10,884 nucleotides of DNA from an uncultured Bacilli bacterium (GTDB lineage Bacteria > Bacillota_I > Bacilli_A > RF39 > UBA660): positions 1 through 10,884 of the forward strand of contig CAPHZB010000047.1 in assembly GCA_948629335.1 (NCBI GenBank), in the 5' to 3' direction. Each line of letters opens with the position of its first letter. Position 1 is the first letter of the stretch. A model generated the notes under the pieces. It saw nothing but the letters and a program-made list of their open reading frames with translations. It was not told where the DNA came from and made no database searches. The position numbers were made by a program, and so were the translations under genes. Shown here one piece after another: positions 6,300 to 10,884 of the stretch.

Positions 6300-6495
6300 G
6301 CATTTTAAAGGAATGCAAATAAAAGTGATTGCTCTTGGTAAACACACAGAAACATTAGAGGAACTAGTCATTTATGAAGAGTTAAGTAGTCATGAAATAT
6401 GGGCTCGTCCACTCGAAATGTTCTTATCAAAGGTGGATCATGAAAAATATCCAGAAGTAGAACAGGTTTACCGTTTCGAAGAAATTCATGATTAA
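6271..6495 (+). CDS. DUF1653 domain protein
   Basis: 74 residues, a complete single-domain DUF1653 protein (about 70). Seen: the N-terminal GKMYKHFKG, then HTETLEELVIYEELSS, then EIWARPLEMFLSKV, matching the family's 'GkYrHfKGn', 'HsETLEelVvY' and 'lWvRPlemF' blocks. The biochemical function is unknown; the fold is expected to be a small beta barrel. The start is TTG, chosen from the GAGGAAAG site and family alignment. It overlaps yqzL by 29 nt and recO by 8 nt, so all three are probably translated together. DUF1653 is not a usual member of the era-recO cluster, which suggests local insertion in this lineage. Confidence 0.85.
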   Translation: MEVQIGKMYKHFKGMQIKVIALGKHTETLEELVIYEELSSHEIWARPLEMFLSKVDHEKYPEVEQVYRFEEIHD

Positions 6496-7225
6496 AAAAA
6501 TAGAAGGTATTGTGTTAAGTGAAACAAGTTACCGAGAAACTAGCAAAATTATTCGTGTTTTAACGCATGAAGGAACCGTTAGTTTCCTAGCCCGTGGAGC
6601 TAAGGGACTAAAAAGTGATCTTAGAAGTGGAACAACAAAACTCACATATGGTATTTTTTCGGCAAATTGGAAACCTGATGGTCTTTCTACTTTAATTGCA
6701 GTTGATGTTCTAGACTCTTTTAAAAATTGTAAAAAAAGTATAGAAAAAATCAGTTATGCCACATTCTTACTTGATTTAGCCTATCAAGTTTCAAAAAATA
6801 GTAATGAAGAAGACGTATTTACCCTTGTTTTATCTGCTATACAAAAGATAGAGGAAGGCTTTGATCCACTTGTCCTTATGAATATTGTAGAACTCAAATA
6901 TTTGCGCTATTTAGGAGTCCTTCCTCATTTAGATGGGTGTAGTTTATGTGGCTCAAAAGAAAAAATTGTAACTCTTTCTTGTGATAAAGGAGGTTATTTG
7001 TGCAAAAACTGTGTCACAAATGAGAAACAAGTTAGCGAAAAAGCTATTAAACTTATTCGAATGTATTACTATGTTGATATCTCAAAGATTACAAAGTTAG
7101 AAGTAAGTCACTCTGTTGAAGAAGAGATTAATACCTTTTTGGATATATATTATGATACCTATACAGGTTTATACTTAAAAACAAAGTCATTTTTAAAGAA
7201 TTTAAACAAAGTGCCAACGAAATAG
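6488..7225 (+). CDS. recO: DNA repair protein RecO
   Basis: 245 residues, normal for RecO (240-260). An N-terminal OB fold is indicated by IEGIVLSETSYRETSKIIRV and LARGAKG (residues 5-40). A helical middle follows, then a four-Cys zinc finger: CSLC at 151-154 and CKNC at 172-175. RecO anneals complementary single strands and, with RecR, loads RecA on SSB-coated DNA in the RecF-type pathway of gap repair. The ATG overlaps the DUF1653 stop by 8 nt; the ribosome binding site is weak (GAAGAA), consistent with coupling to the upstream gene. A terminator hairpin begins at the stop codon, so recO closes the operon. In many Bacilli glyQS follows; it is absent here. Confidence 0.95.
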   Translation: MIKKIEGIVLSETSYRETSKIIRVLTHEGTVSFLARGAKGLKSDLRSGTTKLTYGIFSANWKPDGLSTLIAVDVLDSFKNCKKSIEKISYATFLLDLAYQVSKNSNEEDVFTLVLSAIQKIEEGFDPLVLMNIVELKYLRYLGVLPHLDGCSLCGSKEKIVTLSCDKGGYLCKNCVTNEKQVSEKAIKLIRMYYYVDISKITKLEVSHSVEEEINTFLDIYYDTYTGLYLKTKSFLKNLNKVPTK

Positions 7226-7243
7226 AGAAATGTCTCTATTTTT
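7220..7243 (+). terminator. Intrinsic terminator ending the yqfC-recO operon
   Basis: A perfect 9-bp stem, AAATAGAGA (7220-7228) with TCTCTATTT (7233-7241), has a tight 4-nt loop AATG and continues into T-rich sequence (7239-7243, then ATT). It overlaps the recO stop codon. Confidence 0.75.
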
Positions 7244-7261
7244 ATTGTGAAGAAATTTATA

Positions 7262-7290
7262 TAGATTTTCCTTTTAGAATTTGTTACAAT
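7262..7290 (+). promoter_or_regulatory. Extended -10 promoter for the hydrolase-ddl unit
   Basis: TGTTACAAT (7282-7290) is an extended -10 (TG-N-TACAAT). The -35 position 17 bp upstream (TAGATT, 7262-7267) matches the consensus at three of six bases, which is acceptable with an extended -10. It lies just after the recO terminator and leaves a leader of about 60 nt to the ATG at 7358. No structured leader is evident. Confidence 0.55.
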
Positions 7291-7357
7291 GGTATTAGCT
7301 AGAAAATATTTCTATTGTTCATTAATCGTTTGGACAAAATAGAAGGGATGGAGTAAA

Positions 7358-8083
7358 ATGAATATAAATAATAGTTATGTCAATTATGTTCGATATGGTA
7401 AAATAGGGGAAAAGACAATTGTTCTTTTACATGGATGGGGACAAAATATAGAAATGATGCGACCAATCGGAGAACATTTTGTAAAAACCAATGATATAAT
7501 TATTATTGATTTACCTGGATATGGAGAAAGCAGTGAACCGAATTTTGCTTATTCGGTAGAAGATTATGCAGATTGTATCCATAATCTTTTAGAAGAATTA
7601 GGTGTAAAGAAACCTATTTTAATGGGACATTCTTTTGGAGGGAAAATAAGTCTTTTTTATGCGTCTAAATATGAAGTAGAAAAACTAGTCCTTTTTGCAA
7701 GTCCCTATTGTCCAGAAAAAGAAAAAATATCTTTGAAAGTAAAGATATTAAAAAGTCTAAAAAAAGTACCTATTTTAAATAAGCTAGAAGGTACAGTAAA
7801 AAAACATATAGGTTCAATAGATTATCGGAATGCCACTCCCATTATGCGAGAAATTCTTGTAAAAACAGTGAACTTAGATATTACAAATGAAGTAAGAAAA
7901 ATAAAGGCTCCTACATTGCTCATATGGGGAGATTTAGATACAGCAGTCCCATTAAAGAGGGCTTATGAATTAGAAAAGTTAATTAAAGACGCAGGTGTGG
8001 TTGTTTACGAAGGTGGAACCCATTATGCTTATTTAGAATTTTTACTTCCTGTTTGTAAAGTTTTAAAAAATTTTTTAGGGTGA
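7358..8083 (+). CDS. Alpha/beta-fold hydrolase
   Basis: 241 residues forming a complete single-domain alpha/beta hydrolase. Seen: the oxyanion-loop motif LLHGWGQN at 23-30, DLPGYGESS at 51-59, nucleophile elbow GHSFGG with Ser92, acid Asp194 in WGDLDTAVP, and base His222 in GGTHYAYLEF. The cap region at about 117-175 is short, helical and Lys-rich. The substrate cannot be told; esters, lactones and peptide-type amides are all processed by relatives. No signal peptide is seen, so it is cytoplasmic. GGAG at 7350-7353 precedes the ATG. The next gene starts 4 nt after its stop and the ligase follows, so a role connected with wall-precursor metabolism is an inference from context only. Confidence 0.93.
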   Translation: MNINNSYVNYVRYGKIGEKTIVLLHGWGQNIEMMRPIGEHFVKTNDIIIIDLPGYGESSEPNFAYSVEDYADCIHNLLEELGVKKPILMGHSFGGKISLFYASKYEVEKLVLFASPYCPEKEKISLKVKILKSLKKVPILNKLEGTVKKHIGSIDYRNATPIMREILVKTVNLDITNEVRKIKAPTLLIWGDLDTAVPLKRAYELEKLIKDAGVVVYEGGTHYAYLEFLLPVCKVLKNFLG

Positions 8084-8087
8084 TGAA

Positions 8088-8522
8088 ATGGAATTGAAAT
8101 TTATTGTATCTATTGTTTTATATTATGTATATCTATATTTGAAAACAAGAAGAAAAGAAGAGAAAACAATGAAACAAACTTTTCTTACCTTTGATTTAAT
8201 TGTGTTTTTCTTGCCATCTCTTACTTTTGTAGCTGATGATTTAACAAAGATGGCTATTTTTATTGGAATAATGATGTCTTTATCACTAATAGACATATAT
8301 AAGCGAGAAAAACCAAAGGAAACCATCGATAGGAAAAAGCAGATTGGTATTCTAATACTATATTTTATTCCAACAATTGTTTATCTTGTTTTTTTTAATA
8401 TGGACTACCTAACGATTGTATACTCTATTCTTGGAATTATGCTTTATTTTTATGATATTGCATATTTTCTCCTAAACAAATGGAAAAGAAAAGAAGAAAA
8501 TGGTATAATGAAAAAGAAGTAG
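8088..8522 (+). CDS. Small multi-pass membrane protein, unknown function
   Basis: 144 residues, unrecognised. Hydrophobic segments are seen at about 4-17, 35-48, 53-70, 84-102 and 105-128, giving four or five spans. Charged loops Lys/Arg/Glu-rich at 19-29, 71-83 and the C-terminal 129-144 suggest these face the cytoplasm. No catalytic motif is visible. AGGGTGAT precedes the ATG at good spacing, and the gene begins 4 nt after the hydrolase stop and ends 13 nt before the ligase start. It could be a transporter-like or scaffold partner of the two soluble enzymes around it (inference). Confidence 0.8.
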   Translation: MELKFIVSIVLYYVYLYLKTRRKEEKTMKQTFLTFDLIVFFLPSLTFVADDLTKMAIFIGIMMSLSLIDIYKREKPKETIDRKKQIGILILYFIPTIVYLVFFNMDYLTIVYSILGIMLYFYDIAYFLLNKWKRKEENGIMKKK

Positions 8523-8535
8523 AAAGAGTGATTGT

Positions 8536-9759
8536 ATGAAAATAAAAGTCGGAGTTATCTTTGGAGGAGAGAGCGTTGAACATGAAGTAAGTATTATAAC
8601 AGCTGTTCAAGCAATGGAATTTTTAGATAAAGATAAATATGAACCCATTCCTATTTATATAGGGAAAGATAGAACATGGTATACAGGATCTATGTTAAAA
8701 GAGATGGATATATATCGCGATACAGCTCTATTAAAAAGATACGCGAGAAAAGTAATGCTAGTAAAAAAAGATGGACAATTTTGTTTACAAAGGATTGATG
8801 GATTCTTTAAAAAAGTGATTGATACGATAGATGTTGCTTTTCCTATCGTTCATGGAAAAGGGGTAGAAGATGGAAGCCTAGCTGGACTACTTGAACAAAT
8901 TGGGATTCCAGTTGTAGGGCCAAAAACACTGGGAGCAGCGCTTGGACAAGATAAGGTCGTTCAAAAACAAGTATTATCTGCAAATCATTTACCTGTTGTA
9001 GATTATGTATGGTTTTATGATTATGAATATGAAAGGGAACCTGAGATGATTGAAAAGCAAGTAGAAACATTAGGATTCCCAGTGATTGTAAAACCTGCCT
9101 GTCTTGGAAGTAGTATTGGAATTGAAGTAGTGAAAACAAAAGAAAAATTAAAGGAAGCTATATTAGAAGCTATCAAGTATGATACTAAAATTTTAGTAGA
9201 ACAGGTCATTACAAATTTGTTAGAAGTAGATTGTGCTGTTTTAGGTAATTATGAGAGAGTGGAAACATCTTTAATTGGGGAAATGCTTACTGATAATGAA
9301 TTTTTAACATTTGAAGATAAATATATTAGTGGAGGTGGAAAGAAAAAGATGCCATCTAAAAAGATGAGTAACGGAGTTTCCACAAGTGGTTTTGAAATTC
9401 CTGCTACAATGGATGATCAGATGAAGGAAGAAATTTATGATTTATCAAAGAAAGCTTTTCGTGCCTTAAATTTATCAGGAGTCACTAGATTTGATTTTTT
9501 GATAGATAGGGATACAAAAAAAGTATATATCAATGAACCAAATACAATTCCAGGTTGTTTAGCGTTTTTCTTTTTTACGCCACTTGGAAAGGAATATACA
9601 AGTTTATTAGATGAAATGATAACTTTAGCTATTAAAGAGTATAAACAGGAAAAATCAAAAATAACATCATTTGAATCCAATATTTTAAGTACATATACAG
9701 GTGGAAAAAAGGGTTCAAAATTGAAAATGGGTCATGCTTATAAGAAAAACAATGGATAA
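8536..9759 (+). CDS. ddl: D-alanine--D-alanine ligase family ATP-grasp enzyme (long variant)
   Basis: 407 residues; classical Ddl proteins have about 300-365. The family joins two D-Ala with ATP for peptidoglycan precursors. Seen: GGESVEHEVS at 10-19 (Glu15), FPIVHGKGVEDGSLAGLLE at 102-120, ATP Lys186, the GSSIGI loop at 191-196, omega-loop Lys262-Tyr263, Arg318, and Mg ligands Asp320, Glu334 and Asn336 in NEPNTIPG. Differences: the omega loop is long and Gly/Lys/Ser-rich (about 264-286). After NTIPG the usual Thr/Ser-containing D-Ala pocket (PGMT or PGFT) is replaced by CLAFFFF. A tail of about 35 residues (373-407), Gly/Lys-rich, follows the catalytic domain. Ligase chemistry is well supported by the metal and ATP residues; exact substrate specificity is less certain. 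It is the last gene of the hydrolase unit. The ribosome binding site is weak (AAAGAGTGAT). Confidence 0.88.
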   Translation: MKIKVGVIFGGESVEHEVSIITAVQAMEFLDKDKYEPIPIYIGKDRTWYTGSMLKEMDIYRDTALLKRYARKVMLVKKDGQFCLQRIDGFFKKVIDTIDVAFPIVHGKGVEDGSLAGLLEQIGIPVVGPKTLGAALGQDKVVQKQVLSANHLPVVDYVWFYDYEYEREPEMIEKQVETLGFPVIVKPACLGSSIGIEVVKTKEKLKEAILEAIKYDTKILVEQVITNLLEVDCAVLGNYERVETSLIGEMLTDNEFLTFEDKYISGGGKKKMPSKKMSNGVSTSGFEIPATMDDQMKEEIYDLSKKAFRALNLSGVTRFDFLIDRDTKKVYINEPNTIPGCLAFFFFTPLGKEYTSLLDEMITLAIKEYKQEKSKITSFESNILSTYTGGKKGSKLKMGHAYKKNNG

Positions 9760-9937
9760 GGGATTATTCTATAAAATGGGTGTTATTTGATGTACAAGGG
9801 AATGTATAAAATCCTTATTTAAAAAATAGTTACTTTCCTAAATTTATAGAGGGAATGCAGAAAGTAGAAATTGTGAGTAAATGATTAAATAGTAGGAGTG
9901 GGGGTAATTATGAGGGAATCTTTACCTTTGTTACTTA
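9760..9937. other. Non-coding stretch after ddl
   Basis: About 180 nt with stops in all + frames and no credible gene. An imperfect inverted repeat, ATAAGGGATT (9756-9765) and AATCCTTAT (9810-9818), is too widely spaced and lacks a T-run, so no terminator for ddl is claimed. It may contain the unrecognisable N-terminus of the decayed nuclease gene that follows. Confidence 0.4.
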
Positions 9938-10786
9938 TTATCATGGGTTGATTTATTAATTGATCTTGAAGGAGAAAAATTAATATTGAACTACAAAATT
10001 ATACATTTGAGGGAATTATTAATCGAAATGTAGTCTTTGCCTCTAAAATATATGCAAGGCAATTAAAACTAAGAAAAAAGGGGAAAAACAAGATAGTGAA
10101 AGTAAACATGCAAGTTTAAAAAGAGCCTTACTGTTAACTTAATGAATGAAAAAAATGAATGCGAAGTAAAAGAAAGTTACTTTTCAAGAAACGAGGAAGG
10201 AAAAAATCTTAACCAAAAAGTTACAAATCGATTTAATAAATATGGAAAAAGAGAAAAACTTTGTTATACTAAAGAAGAAACAAAGTTAGCTAGATGGTGT
10301 AGCGTTATTTTAGTAACAACAAAAGAAGAATAGAGTTGTTCGAAAATTTACGAATATTATAATTATTTATAAAAATCAAAGGCTTAATATCTAGCGGATG
10401 CGACTATTTTTAGGTCCTCTTTGTATATTGATTTTTAATGAAATTTAATTTCCAAACAAGTCTAATTTGATAAGGCTTTAGGAGAGAATTTAATGGAGAA
10501 GACTGTAAGAGATTTACTAGAGGAAAAGGTAGAGGAATATAGTTAGGATGAAGAAGTAATCGAGATGTATTCAGAATATACAAGAGCAGAATTAGAAAGA
10601 GAGTCTGTTTTAGAAGAAGCAGTAGAGAAAGCTGAAGTACTTGGAATGGAAAAAGGAATTGAGCAAGGCGAACATAATAAACAAATTGAAATAGCGTATA
10701 AAATGTTAGAAGAGGAAATGGATAAAAATATAGTAGCTAGAATAACAGGATTATCTATAGAAGAAATAGAAAAAATGAATAGGTGA
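9938..10786 (+). pseudogene. Decayed Rpn/PD-(D/E)XK nuclease-family transposase
   Basis: Pieces of one protein can be read across several frames. Frame starting 9941: WVDLLIDLEGEK, the family's Asp-containing strand. Frame starting 9979: INIELQNYTFEGIINR then KIYARQLK, containing the E-x-Q catalytic motif, ended by TAA at 10117. Frame 10106-10330: a charged segment ending CYTKEETKLARWC and TKEE, followed in another frame (10330-10362) by IELFENLRIL. Frame 10469-10786: FDKALGENLMEK, an in-frame TAG at 10544, then the charged C-terminus with MEKGIEQGEHNKQIEIAYKM and ITGLSIEEIEK, typical of these transposases. At least two single-base shifts, other breaks and one nonsense codon make it inactive. 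A stretch at 10363-10468 is not explained. Intact relatives are about 280-330 residues and mobilise or promote recombination; no terminal repeats are visible. Confidence 0.75.
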
Positions 10787-10807
10787 TTTATTTATATCTT
10801 GTTTGTC

Positions 10808-10840
10808 AAAATAAAGTGCGAAAATGCATTTTATTTTTTT
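10808..10840 (+). terminator. Intrinsic terminator after the nuclease pseudogene
   Basis: A 12-bp stem with a single G-U pair, AAAATAAAGTGC (10808-10819) and GCATTTTATTTT (10826-10837), has a 6-nt loop and a T-run continuing to 10840. The stem is AU-rich, but its length and the T-tract make a terminator likely. It begins 22 nt after the pseudogene stop. Confidence 0.65.
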
Positions 10841-10854
10841 GTTATAAAATGTGC

Positions 10855-10884
10855 TTGACAAATTCAGGGGGGGGGGGGGGGGTT
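10855..10884 (+). promoter_or_regulatory. Consensus -35 box followed by poly(G): possible phase-variable promoter
   Basis: TTGACA (10855-10860) is a perfect sigma-A -35 box. It is followed by AATTCA, 16 G and TT at the window end, so the G-run occupies the place of the -35/-10 spacer. Any -10 box would lie beyond the window, giving a spacer of at least 24 bp at this tract length, which is longer than optimal. The gene it would drive is not visible. Confidence 0.4.
10867..10882 (+). repeat. Homopolymer tract of 16 G
   Basis: Sixteen consecutive G in strongly AT-rich DNA, two bases from the window edge. Such tracts slip during replication. They are also a known artefact of two-colour sequencing chemistry and a common assembly break, so the exact length should not be trusted. 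Confidence 0.9.

Noticed and set aside
8843..9139. Antisense reading frame of 98 codons within ddl
   Set aside because: It lies wholly within conserved ligase sequence, has no ribosome binding site and encodes low-complexity sequence; an antisense shadow.
10142..10333. A separate 63-residue gene
   Set aside because: No ribosome binding site, odd composition, and its end joins family-like residues in another frame; better explained as part of the decayed nuclease gene.
10493..10786. TAG at 10544 as a recoded sense codon in an intact gene
   Set aside because: TAG terminates intact genes elsewhere in the window (dgkA, recO, the 8088 membrane gene), and the same pseudogene also has frameshifts.
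1..10884. Mollicute code with TGA as tryptophan
   Set aside because: TGA ends yqfC, cdd and the hydrolase at expected lengths, and Trp in conserved positions is TGG.
1..10884. CRISPR arrays, tRNA or rRNA genes
   Set aside because: No regularly spaced repeats and no tRNA- or rRNA-like sequence were seen on either strand.

Overview
The window is AT-rich, and every gene I can support lies on the + strand. The gene content points to a low-GC, spore-forming-lineage Firmicute of the class Bacilli, probably an uncultured gut relative of the Erysipelotrichia/RF39 type. The taxon is an inference. The spore-lineage call rests on yqfC and yqfD. The standard bacterial code is supported because TGA, TAA and TAG all end intact genes, so this is not a TGA=Trp mollicute.

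Layout. (1) 1-2160: three genes of unknown role for envelope or secreted proteins. They are a membrane-anchored protein, a membrane-anchored coiled-coil protein with a C39-like cysteine peptidase domain, and a small membrane coiled-coil protein overlapping it. (2) 2152-2531: non-coding, with an intrinsic terminator at 2432-2469. (3) 2544-7225: a tight housekeeping operon, yqfC-yqfD-ybeY-dgkA-cdd-era-yqzL-DUF1653-recO, with 8-nt, 4-nt and longer overlaps. It matches the classic Bacilli order, except that phoH and the 7TM-HD phosphodiesterase gene (pgpH/yqfF) are missing between yqfD and ybeY, and a DUF1653 gene sits between yqzL and recO. It ends at a terminator at 7220-7243. (4) 7282-9759: a second unit behind an extended -10 promoter, encoding an alpha/beta hydrolase, a small multi-pass membrane protein and an unusual, long D-Ala-D-Ala-ligase-family ATP-grasp enzyme. 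(5) 9760-10884: a decayed region with one Rpn/PD-(D/E)XK nuclease-family transposase gene broken by frameshifts and a nonsense codon. It is followed by a terminator, a consensus -35 box and a run of 16 G at the window edge.

How the genes work together. Region 3 combines ribosome maturation (YbeY, Era), recombination repair (RecO), lipid kinase and pyrimidine salvage (DgkA, Cdd) and sporulation proteins, a grouping kept by synteny more than by one pathway. Region 4 looks like a cell-wall-precursor unit, by inference from the ligase. The most unusual signal is the poly(G) tract just downstream of TTGACA. It could be a phase-variable promoter spacer for a gene beyond the window, or an assembly or sequencing artefact.
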